This document shows, piece after piece, positions 9,367-16,183 of a stretch of 64,000 nucleotides of DNA. How positions within the stretch are numbered: position 1 is the stretch's first letter; each line of letters begins with the position of its first letter. A program made the translations under genes and the position numbers. The stretch comes from Allosphingosinicella deserti (GTDB lineage Bacteria; Pseudomonadota; Alphaproteobacteria; Sphingomonadales; Sphingomonadaceae): positions 1-64,000 of the forward strand of contig NZ_PXYI01000013.1 in NCBI RefSeq assembly GCF_003012735.1. Reading direction: 5' to 3'. The notes beneath the pieces were generated by a model. It saw only the letters and a list, made by a program, of their open reading frames with translations, made no database searches and was not told where the DNA came from.

Positions 9367-10167
9367 TCAGAAGGCCGGAAGCACCGCGCCCTGGTACTTC
9401 TTTTCGATGAAGCTGCGGACATTCGGCGCGCGCAGCGCCGCGATCAGCTTCTGCACGCGCGGATCCTTTTCGCTGCCGGGGCGGCCGACGATGAAATTGG
9501 TGTAGGGCGAATTGCCGTCCTCGATGAACAAGGCGTCGCGCACGGGATTGAGCTTGGCGTCGAGCGCATAATTGGTGTTGATCAGCGCCAGGTCGACCTC
9601 GCCGAGCACGCGCGGAAGGGTCGCGGCCTCGAGTTCCTTGAACTTCAGCTGTCGCGGATTGGCCTTGATATCCTTGAGGCTGGCCAGCGGATTGGCCGGA
9701 TCGGCAAGCTGGATCAGTCCCGCTTTCTGGAGCAGCAGCAGGGCACGGCCGCCATTGCTCGGCTCGTTGGGGATGGCGACGCTGGCGCCGGCCGGCAGTT
9801 CCTGGCCGCGCTTCCACCTGCGGGAATAGGCGCCGAGCGGCTCGACATGGACGCCGGCGATCGGGACCAGCTTCGTGCCCTGAGAGGCGTTGAATTCATC
9901 GAGATAGGGCTTGGTCTGGAAGAAATTGACGTCGATCTGCCCCTGATCGACCTGCCGGTTGGGCTGCACATAATCGTTGAACACCCGGATATCGAGCCGC
10001 AGCCCCTGCTCGGCGAGTTCGGGTTTCACGAATTCGAGGATCTCGGCATGGGGCACCGCGGTTGCGGCGATGCTGAGCGCGTTGGGATCGGCCTTGTCGT
10101 TGCCGCCGCCGCAAGCGGCGAGCAGGGCGCCGGAGGCGAGGGCGATCAGGGTGCGGCGGCTGAACAT
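9367..10167 (-). CDS. metQ: methionine ABC transporter, substrate-binding lipoprotein
   Basis: 266-residue NlpA/MetQ lipoprotein. The leader ends in a lipobox LLAAC followed by GGG, so the mature protein should be lipid-anchored to the outer face of the inner membrane. Family motifs: IAATAVPHAEILEFVKPELAEQG, NDYVQPNRQVDQGQIDVNFFQTKPYLDEFN and NEPSNGGRALLLLQKAGLI. It captures methionine for MetNI. The ATG at 10167 was selected as the first codon of the signal peptide. Eight bases separate it from the metI stop. Confidence 0.95.
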   Translation of the reverse strand: MFSRRTLIALASGALLAACGGGNDKADPNALSIAATAVPHAEILEFVKPELAEQGLRLDIRVFNDYVQPNRQVDQGQIDVNFFQTKPYLDEFNASQGTKLVPIAGVHVEPLGAYSRRWKRGQELPAGASVAIPNEPSNGGRALLLLQKAGLIQLADPANPLASLKDIKANPRQLKFKELEAATLPRVLGEVDLALINTNYALDAKLNPVRDALFIEDGNSPYTNFIVGRPGSEKDPRVQKLIAALRAPNVRSFIEKKYQGAVLPAF

Positions 10168-10175
10168 GATGAACC

Positions 10176-10841
10176 TCAACGATGATCGAAATGGCGGGCG
10201 AGACGATCGCCGGCGAACTGGATGAGCTGGACGAGCAGGACCATCAACGCGACGGTGACCAGCATCACGTCGGTCTGGAAGCGCTGATAGCCGTAGCGGA
10301 TGGCGAGATCGCCGAGGCCGCCGGCGCCGACCACGCCGGCCATGGCGGTGAACGACACCAAAGCCACGGCGGTGACGGTCGCGCCCGCGATCAGCCCGGG
10401 CAGCGCTTCCGGAAGCAGCGCCTTGACGACGATCTGAAGCCTGGACGCGCCCATCGCCTGGGTCGCCTCGACGGTCACGCGCGGCACTTCGCGCAGCGCG
10501 CCTTCGACCAGCCGCGCGTAGAAGGGCGCGGCGCCGACGACCAATGGCGGGATCGCGCCGGCAACACCGAGCGACGTGCCCATCACCAGCAGGGTGAGCG
10601 GGATCATGACGATCAGCAGGATGACGAACGGCACCGAGCGCAGGACGTTGACCGCCATGCCGATCAGCCGATTGAGCAGCCGGCTCTCGGCGAGCTGCCC
10701 GGTGCCGGTGAGGAACAGCAGCACGCCGAGCGGGATGCCGAGCGCAATCGTCAGCGCCAGCGATGCACCCAGCATCACCAGCGTATCCAGCGTCGCCTGC
10801 CAGATATCGCTCCAGACGATGTTGGCGAACAATCCGCTCAT
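10176..10841 (-). CDS. metI: methionine ABC transporter permease
   Basis: 221-residue inner-membrane permease with five predicted helices. Seen: the binding-protein-dependent permease EAA-type loop with the [26 protein letters not shown] motif (contact with the MetN ATPase), and the typical [16 protein letters not shown] segment. It forms the channel for methionine uptake with MetN and MetQ. The start overlaps the metN stop by 4 bases (ATGA), indicating translational coupling. Length is normal for the family. Confidence 0.96.
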   Translation of the reverse strand: MSGLFANIVWSDIWQATLDTLVMLGASLALTIALGIPLGVLLFLTGTGQLAESRLLNRLIGMAVNVLRSVPFVILLIVMIPLTLLVMGTSLGVAGAIPPLVVGAAPFYARLVEGALREVPRVTVEATQAMGASRLQIVVKALLPEALPGLIAGATVTAVALVSFTAMAGVVGAGGLGDLAIRYGYQRFQTDVMLVTVALMVLLVQLIQFAGDRLARHFDHR

Positions 10842-11569
10842 CGGCCCGCCTCCCCGAGCAGGCGGAGCGTGGCGTCGTGGCGGGCGCCGCCGAACACGCT
10901 CGCCACCGGTCCGGTCTCGACGATCCGGCCGGCCTCGAGCACCGCGACCTGATCGCAGACCGCGCGTACCACCGCCATTTCATGGGTGATCAGCACGATC
11001 GTCAGCCCAAGCTCGCGATTGAGCGCGCCCAGCAGGGCCAGGATCGATCGGGTGGTCTCCGGATCGAGTGCGCTGGTCGCTTCGTCGCAGAGCAGGATGT
11101 CGGGCCGGGTGGCGAGCGCGCGGGCGATGCCGACCCGCTGGCGCTGGCCGCCCGAGAGGCGGCTCGGATAAGAGGCCGCCTTGTCGGACAGGCCGACCCG
11201 GGCAAGGAGCTCGGCGACCCTGACTTCCCGGTCCGCCCGCGGTACCCCGGCCAGCTCGAGCGGCAAGGCTACGTTGCCGGCGACGTCCCGGGAATCGAGC
11301 AGGCCGAAGGACTGGAAGATCATGCCGATGCGTCGCCGCAGCGAGCGTAGGCCGCCGTCGGAAAGGCCGGGCAGGGAGATGCCGTCGACCCGGACGTCGC
11401 CTTCGCTCGGCCGCTCCAGTCCGTTGATCAGGCGGAGCAAGGTCGACTTGCCCGCGCCGGACCGGCCGATGATGCCGAACGCGGCGCCGCGCGGCACCGT
11501 CAGCGACACGCGCTCGAGCGCGCGCGTTCCGTCGGCAAAGCGCTTGGTGACGTCGTCGAGCTCGATCAT
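10838..11569 (-). CDS. metN: methionine ABC transporter ATPase, short form
   Basis: 243-residue ABC ATPase: Walker [11 protein letters not shown]-loop FQSFGLL, signature LSGGQRQRV, Walker [13 protein letters not shown], and the H-switch THE. It powers methionine import through MetI. E. coli MetN is about 343 residues and carries a C-terminal NIL/C2 domain that binds methionine and shuts transport off; this protein stops right after the ATPase domain ([20 protein letters not shown]), so that feedback domain is absent. First gene of the metN-metI-metQ-symporter operon. Confidence 0.93.
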   Translation of the reverse strand: MIELDDVTKRFADGTRALERVSLTVPRGAAFGIIGRSGAGKSTLLRLINGLERPSEGDVRVDGISLPGLSDGGLRSLRRRIGMIFQSFGLLDSRDVAGNVALPLELAGVPRADREVRVAELLARVGLSDKAASYPSRLSGGQRQRVGIARALATRPDILLCDEATSALDPETTRSILALLGALNRELGLTIVLITHEMAVVRAVCDQVAVLEAGRIVETGPVASVFGGARHDATLRLLGEAGR

Positions 11570-11649
11570 CAGGAAAGAAGCTTCATGGCCGGCGAAGCCG
11601 GAGCCGGCGCCCTGCAGGACTCGGGATACGGAGCGATGCGCATCGGCGG

Positions 11650-11678
11650 AATCTATTGTCTACTCGCCGGGTTGACAA
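11650..11678 (-). promoter_or_regulatory. candidate sigma70-type promoter for metNIQ
   Basis: On the minus strand TTGTCA (11678-11673, five of six to TTGACA) is separated by 17 bases from TAGATT (11655-11650, four of six to TATAAT). Transcription would begin about 70 bases before the metN ATG. A near-duplicated TCTACTCG element lies across the box region and could be an operator. I see no S-adenosylmethionine riboswitch fold in the short leader. Motif inference only. Confidence 0.4.
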
Positions 11679-11794
11679 TCTACTCGGCTGCACCGGATCA
11701 ATTAGCATCGTCCTTGCGGCACAGCTCTGCATCGGCGCAAGAACATGCTCCGAACGGCGCCACGCGGAGCAGGATTTTCCGTGAGCCTTCAACT

Positions 11795-11820
11795 CCCCAT
11801 CCACGCCTTCGTGGAGGGGG
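11795..11820 (-). terminator. hairpin downstream of the DUF2945 gene
   Basis: CCCCATCCACG (11795-11805) pairs with CGTGGAGGGGG (11810-11820) with one mismatch and a four-base loop. It lies 16 bases beyond the DUF2945 stop. There is no U-run after it, so it may be a 3' stabiliser or a Rho-assisted stop rather than a classical terminator. Confidence 0.35.
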
Positions 11821-11836
11821 CATGGGGCGGCCCTGC

Positions 11837-12043
11837 TTATTCCTTCGTCAACGCCTCCGGCTTGTGCGCGGCGCGCTTGCCTTCCTTGGTCTTGACGATG
11901 AACTGCGGGTTGTCCTTGGAGGCGGCCACCTTGTGACTCTTGATGTGGGTCTCGCTGGTCTGCTTCTTCTCGATGACACCGTGCGCTTCGCCGCCGTGGC
12001 TCTTCCACTTCACGTGGTCGCCGGTCTTCAGGTCCTTCGCCAT
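11837..12043 (-). CDS. DUF2945 (hypervirulence-associated, TUDOR-like) small protein
   Basis: 68 residues, lysine-rich, opening KDLKTGDHVKWKSHGGEAHG and ending in a KEGKRAAHKPEALTKE tail. This is the DUF2945 family, a small SH3/Tudor-like fold found across proteobacteria and fungi; its biochemical function is not known. A GGAAAGGAG ribosome site precedes the ATG. An EcfG-like promoter about 30 bases upstream suggests it is induced in the general stress response, in keeping with the SRPBCC operon nearby. Confidence 0.9.
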   Translation of the reverse strand: MAKDLKTGDHVKWKSHGGEAHGVIEKKQTSETHIKSHKVAASKDNPQFIVKTKEGKRAAHKPEALTKE

Positions 12044-12072
12044 GTCGCACTCCTTTCCGGTTCGACGGCATC

Positions 12073-12098
12073 AACCGCTCCGGTCCGGCACGCGTTCC
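12073..12098 (-). promoter_or_regulatory. candidate EcfG-type promoter for the DUF2945 gene
   Basis: Minus-strand GGAAC (12098-12094) is followed after 17 bases by GGTT (12076-12073), close to the GGAAC-N16/17-CGTT consensus of the alphaproteobacterial stress sigma factor. It ends 30 bases before the DUF2945 ATG, a normal leader length. It shares the GGTT variant of the -10 box with the element at 3954-3978, which makes a chance match less likely. Confidence 0.45.
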
Positions 12099-12115
12099 TG
12101 ATGCTTTGTGCCGGG

Positions 12116-12694
12116 TCAGGCGCCGAACCAGCCTCTGTCGCGCGCCTCCACCAGCCGCGGCACCATATAGGCCCAGAGCGCCGGGCAGCCCGCTTCGATC
12201 GGCGGTCCGATGCGGGCAACGACCCGAGCATATGAAATGCCGTTCTCCCGCCAGCTCTGGCCCTCGTTGGCGAGGTTGAGCAAGGCGGGCATCGCGCGAT
12301 CGACGGCGTTGGCGAAGCGCGCTTCCGGAGTCTCGGCCGCCTCGAACTCGCGCCACAGTTCCAGAAAGCCGTCGCCGCCGCCATCGGGCAGGTGGCCGAA
12401 GATGCGGGTGACGGCGGCCTGTTCCGCCGCCTTGCGCTCTTCCCAGCCGCCTTCGGCGAAGACGATCGTATCGCCGGTGTCGATCTCGCCGATGTCGTGG
12501 ACGAGCAGCATCCGGATGACCCGGTCGATGTCGACCGGCGCGTCTGCCAGCGGGGCGAGCGCGGCGGCGAGCAGGGCGATCTGCCAGCTATGCTCGGCAC
12601 TGTTCTCGTAACGGTCGAGCCCCGTCGGCTTCACCTTGCGGGTGACAGCCTTCAGACGATCGAGCTCCATCACGAAATCGATGTACGGCTGCAT
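12116..12694 (-). CDS. HD-domain hydrolase (YfbR-like)
   Basis: 192-residue HD-superfamily protein. Metal ligands visible: His in ENSAEHSWQIALLA, the HD pair in LLVHDIGEIDTGD, and a downstream Asp in ANAVDRAMPALLN. The nearest described relatives are YfbR-type 5'-deoxynucleotidases and HD3-domain proteins, so phosphomonoester hydrolysis of nucleotides is likely, though not proven. A GGAGGAACAGC ribosome site precedes the ATG. It lies divergent from the GNAT gene at 12839, with 144 bases between. Confidence 0.9.
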   Translation of the reverse strand: MQPYIDFVMELDRLKAVTRKVKPTGLDRYENSAEHSWQIALLAAALAPLADAPVDIDRVIRMLLVHDIGEIDTGDTIVFAEGGWEERKAAEQAAVTRIFGHLPDGGGDGFLELWREFEAAETPEARFANAVDRAMPALLNLANEGQSWRENGISYARVVARIGPPIEAGCPALWAYMVPRLVEARDRGWFGA

Positions 12695-12838
12695 GCTGTT
12701 CCTCCCGGCGCAGCGCTCTCCTAGCGAGCTTCGTGCCGTCGTTGAACCGGCAGCGAGGCTGCGGCGCGTCGGAAAATGGAGACGTGGTTACCGGCTGGTA
12801 GCCTTTGGCGCCTAGAAGGCGTCGCGGAAGGACCCGAG

Positions 12839-13912
12839 ATGCAGGAAGCCGCACGTCCCATTGCCAGCGCCGTCGCCGTCGATGTCGCGATCGTTGCGGG
12901 CGTCCCGGACGAGATCGACCTTGCGGCCGCGCGCGCCGACTCCGCCCATCTGTTCCTCCGGCGCGCCTGGTACGAAGCCGCCGGACATTCCGGCGTGCGG
13001 ACGGTGATCGCGGCGCGTCCCGACGGTGCGGTGATCGCCGCTCTGCCGACGGCTCCCACCCGGTGGCCAGGCATGCGCCTGGTGCCGGGCAGCTATTGGC
13101 CGTTCCGCAGCTTCCCGGTCGACGCCGATATCGCCGACTCGGAACTTGCCGCCATGCTGTCGTCCTCCGCCGTGCGAAAGGCGCTGGGGCCGGTCTGGCG
13201 TATGGGGCCGGTCTACGAGAATGATCCAACCCTGATCCGGCTGCTCCGTATCTGCGCGGGAAGCGGCTGGACGCCGTTGCCGCGCCGGATCGCACCGAGC
13301 TTCCTGCTCGACATCGATCGCCTGCAGGCGGATGGCAGCTGGCCGCGCGGATCGACCCTGCGCAAGAACCGCTTCCACGAAAAGCATCTCGCCACCCACG
13401 GCGATCTCGAATGGCGCTTCGTCTCCGGGGCGGGCTGGACATCCGAGGTCTTCGACGATCTCGCCGAGATCGAGCGGCGGAGCTGGGTCGCCGATCGGAC
13501 CGACGGCAGCGACGCCAAGTTCATGGCCCCGCACCATCGGCGTGTCTGGGAAGGTGCTGCCGCCGATCCCGTGCTCGCCGAAGCGATGCGCGCGGCGATC
13601 CTCTATATCGGCGGCGCCCCTGCCGCTTTCTCCTTCGATCTCGATGCCGGCAGCATCAAATATGCGATCGCCAACAGCTATGACGAGCGTTTCGCCAAGC
13701 ACAGCCCCGGCAAATGTCTTTATTATCGCAACCTGGTGGAGGCGATGGAGCGCGGCATTGCAATCGTCGACTGGGGCGCCGGCGACAGCGGCTACAAGCG
13801 CACCATCGGCGCCGACGAGGGGCCGGGGATCGTCGATCTGCTGTTCGTCGGGAATGCTGCACTGGCGCGGGTGATCGCGCCGATCTGGCGCCGGAGCGGC
13901 CGCAAGGGCTGA
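12839..13912 (+). CDS. FemAB/BioF2-like GNAT family acyltransferase
   Basis: 357 residues if started at the ATG at 12839, which follows AAGGA; the frame is open 63 bases further upstream. The N-terminal half resembles the degenerate GNAT lobe (ARADSAHLFLRRAWYEAAG) and the C-terminal half the acetyltransf_6/FemAB lobe: STLRKNRFHEKHL, EIERRSWVADRTDGSDAKF, GGAPAAFSFDLDAGSIKYAI, then SPGKCLYYRNL. These proteins transfer acyl or aminoacyl groups, often in cell-envelope or polysaccharide modification. No signal peptide is seen. It reads in the same direction as the TIGR02466 oxygenase 50 bases later. Confidence 0.85.
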   Translation: MQEAARPIASAVAVDVAIVAGVPDEIDLAAARADSAHLFLRRAWYEAAGHSGVRTVIAARPDGAVIAALPTAPTRWPGMRLVPGSYWPFRSFPVDADIADSELAAMLSSSAVRKALGPVWRMGPVYENDPTLIRLLRICAGSGWTPLPRRIAPSFLLDIDRLQADGSWPRGSTLRKNRFHEKHLATHGDLEWRFVSGAGWTSEVFDDLAEIERRSWVADRTDGSDAKFMAPHHRRVWEGAAADPVLAEAMRAAILYIGGAPAAFSFDLDAGSIKYAIANSYDERFAKHSPGKCLYYRNLVEAMERGIAIVDWGAGDSGYKRTIGADEGPGIVDLLFVGNAALARVIAPIWRRSGRKG

Positions 13913-13962
13913 GATCGATCCCCGCTCTATCCGCGGGCGCGCGCTTCGACTAACGGGGCGCG

Positions 13963-14565
13963 ATGTCCAGCCGATCCCTGTTCGCGACCCTGTTCTACGA
14001 GGGCGCGCTCGACGATGCGACCCTCGTCGCGGAGCTCGACGATGCCTGCCGCGCGCTTGCCGACGAGGATGATGCCGGCCGGCGCTGGTCGCGCGAGCAC
14101 GGCTATCGCGGCTACACCTCCTATGCGTCGCTCAACGATCTTCCGGTTCGCGATCCGCGCTTCGCCGATCTGGTGCGGCTGCTCAACCGGCATGTCGCCG
14201 CCTTCGCCGCCGAATGCGCCTTCGATCTTCGCGGACGGCGCCTGAAGCTCGACAGCCTCTGGGTCAACGTCCTGAAGCCGGGCGGCGCGCATGGCGCGCA
14301 CATCCATCCTCACAGCGTCGTCTCGGGCACCGTGTATGTCGCGGTTCCCGCCGGTGCGGGACCGCTGAAGCTCGAGGATCCCCGGCTGCCGATGATGATG
14401 GCGGCGCCGACCCGGCGCGAGGATGCGCCGGAGCCGCTCAAAACCTTCGTGACCGCCGCGCCGCAGCCCGGTACACTGTTCCTGTGGGAAAGCTGGCTGC
14501 GTCACGAGGTCGTGCCGGGCACCGGCAAGGAGCCACGAATTAGCATCAGCTTCAACTATCGCTGA
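13963..14565 (+). CDS. TIGR02466-family putative 2OG-Fe(II) oxygenase
   Basis: 200 residues. The core SLWVNVLKPGGAHGAHIHPHSVVSGTVYVAVP supplies the metal-binding His region and LFLWESWLRHEVVPGT...RISISFNYR the distal His and the 2-oxoglutarate-binding Arg, as expected for the TIGR02466/PF13759 family. A 2-oxoglutarate-dependent hydroxylation, perhaps of a protein residue, is implied but no substrate is known. It follows the GNAT gene by 50 bases and precedes the sigma factor by 76; it may be cotranscribed with either. Confidence 0.9.
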   Translation: MSSRSLFATLFYEGALDDATLVAELDDACRALADEDDAGRRWSREHGYRGYTSYASLNDLPVRDPRFADLVRLLNRHVAAFAAECAFDLRGRRLKLDSLWVNVLKPGGAHGAHIHPHSVVSGTVYVAVPAGAGPLKLEDPRLPMMMAAPTRREDAPEPLKTFVTAAPQPGTLFLWESWLRHEVVPGTGKEPRISISFNYR

Positions 14566-14641
14566 TGGCGATCGCGGTCAGTCATCCGCCGTTCATGGCG
14601 CAGGTGGGACTGGCGCGCACTTGGGGAGATTGGGGAATCGC

Positions 14642-15190
14642 ATGAGTGCCGTGGAGCGCGCTCGCGACGAGATGGACGGGAGCCCCGGTGGGCTCGAGCA
14701 GGTCTACCTGGTGCACAGGCCGGCGCTGCTCCGTTTTCTGCGCGCGCGCGGGGCGGGGGATGATGCCGAGGATCTGCTGCAGGAAATGTGGATCAAGGCG
14801 TCGGCCGGCGCCTCTGGTCCGATCCGCGATCCGGTCCCCTATCTCTATCGCGCCGCCAACAATCTCATGCTCGACCGCCGCCGCGCGACGCAGCGCCAGG
14901 CCCGGCGCGACGCCGACTGGAGCGGCGCCGAACCCGGGATCGAGCCTGCCGACGACCGCCCCGATGCGGAACAGAGCGCTCTCGCCCGCGACGAGCTCGA
15001 GGCCGCGCAGGAAGCGCTCGCCCAGCTCGGCGACCGCACCGACACGATCTTCCGCCGCTTCCGTCTGAAGGGCGACAGCCAGCGCGAGATCGCGTCCGAT
15101 CTCGGCATCAGCCTGAGCGCCGTCGAGAAGCATCTTCAGAAGGCCTATCGGGCGCTCGTCGATTTACGGAGACGGCTCGATGCGGGTTGA
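14642..15190 (+). CDS. FecI-type ECF RNA polymerase sigma factor
   Basis: 182 residues. Region 2 spans about residues 15-85 (VHRPALLRFLRARGAGDDAEDLLQEMWIKA, LYRAANNLMLDRRR) and region 4 about 115-175 (FRLKGDSQREIASDLGISLSAVEKHLQKAYRAL, the helix-turn-helix that reads the -35). No region 1 or 3, so it is an ECF factor of the FecI class. The ATG at 14642 follows GGGGA; a TTG 21 bases earlier is less likely. Followed by fecR-like and TonB-receptor genes, the classic trio in which the receptor signals through FecR to release the sigma factor. Confidence 0.93.
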   Translation: MSAVERARDEMDGSPGGLEQVYLVHRPALLRFLRARGAGDDAEDLLQEMWIKASAGASGPIRDPVPYLYRAANNLMLDRRRATQRQARRDADWSGAEPGIEPADDRPDAEQSALARDELEAAQEALAQLGDRTDTIFRRFRLKGDSQREIASDLGISLSAVEKHLQKAYRALVDLRRRLDAG

Positions 15191-15226
15191 GCCTCGCGGC
15201 GGCGTCAGGGCATCGAGGTGAACCCG

Positions 15227-16183
15227 ATGCTGAAGAGCCAGAGACAGATGGAAGACGAGGCGATCGGCTGGGTGATCCGGCTTCGCGACGGCGATGCCGA
15301 GGCGTGGGAGGCGTTCACGATCTGGCTCGAGGCCGATCCTGCGCATCTCGCCGCCTATGAAAGCGCGGCGCTGGTCGATGCCGATGCCGAAGCATTGCCC
15401 CCCGCGGCGCCGGCTCCGGCCTGGCAGCCTGCGCCCGCCGTCGCCAATCCCCGGCATTCCGGTCCTCGGCGCGCCTTTCTCGGCTGGGGCATCGCTGCCA
15501 GTCTTGCCTTGTTCGCGGGCTGGTACGGCATCGCCGGGTCGGGAAGCGCCTACAGCATCGAGACCGGCGCCGGCGAGCATCGCACGATCGCACTGGAAGA
15601 CGGCACGCGCATCGAGCTCAACGGCGGCACAAGGGTGATGCTGGACCGGGATCGTCCCCGCTTCGCCGAGCTCGAGCATGGCGAGGCCCTGTTCCGGGTG
15701 GTGCATGACGAGGCGCGTCCGTTCGAGGTCGAAGCGGGTGGCGCGCTGCTTCGAGATCTCGGCACCGTGTTCAACGTCGTCGCGTCCGATCGCATGCTCG
15801 ACGTTGCGGTCTCCGAGGGCGCGGTGCTGTTCGATCCGGACGGCGAGCGGAAGAATCTGTCGCCGGGCATGGCGCTGATCAAGGCCAAAGGCGCGCCCGC
15901 TCTGGTCTCGAAGGTGGACAATGATGCGGTCGGCGCGTGGCGCCAGGGACGGCTGGTCTATTCCGGAGCGCCGGTATCGCGCATCGCGACCGATCTGTCG
16001 CGCAACCTCGGTATTACGGTCACCGCCGCCGCCGATGCCGGTGCGCGGCCGTTCAGCGGCGTGATCATGCTGGATGGCGGGGACGAGGAGGTCCTGTCGC
16101 GTGCGGCCGCCTTGCTCGGGCTCACGGCCGATCGCTCCGGCGACGGGTGGATATTGAAGATGTCGACGGGTGCGGGCAGCTAG
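15227..16183 (+). CDS. FecR-family anti-sigma regulator
   Basis: 318 residues. An N-terminal DUF4880 domain (about 8-50: EAIGWVIRLRDGDAEAWEAFTIWLEADPAH) faces the cytoplasm and binds the sigma factor, followed by one membrane segment (about 86-104), a periplasmic FecR domain (about 110-205: IETGAGEHRTIALEDGTRIELNGG) and a C-terminal STN-like/DUF4974 domain. The ATG at 15227 sits 6 bases after GAGGTG. It should receive the signal from the adjacent receptor's STN domain. Its stop lies inside the receptor's first codons (14-base overlap), so the two are coupled. Confidence 0.93.
   Translation: MLKSQRQMEDEAIGWVIRLRDGDAEAWEAFTIWLEADPAHLAAYESAALVDADAEALPPAAPAPAWQPAPAVANPRHSGPRRAFLGWGIAASLALFAGWYGIAGSGSAYSIETGAGEHRTIALEDGTRIELNGGTRVMLDRDRPRFAELEHGEALFRVVHDEARPFEVEAGGALLRDLGTVFNVVASDRMLDVAVSEGAVLFDPDGERKNLSPGMALIKAKGAPALVSKVDNDAVGAWRQGRLVYSGAPVSRIATDLSRNLGITVTAAADAGARPFSGVIMLDGGDEEVLSRAAALLGLTADRSGDGWILKMSTGAGS

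Noticed and set aside
11570-11836. A SAM or methionine riboswitch before metN
   Set aside because: The leader after the likely promoter is only about 70 bases, and I could not fold a SAM-I or SAM-II-like core.
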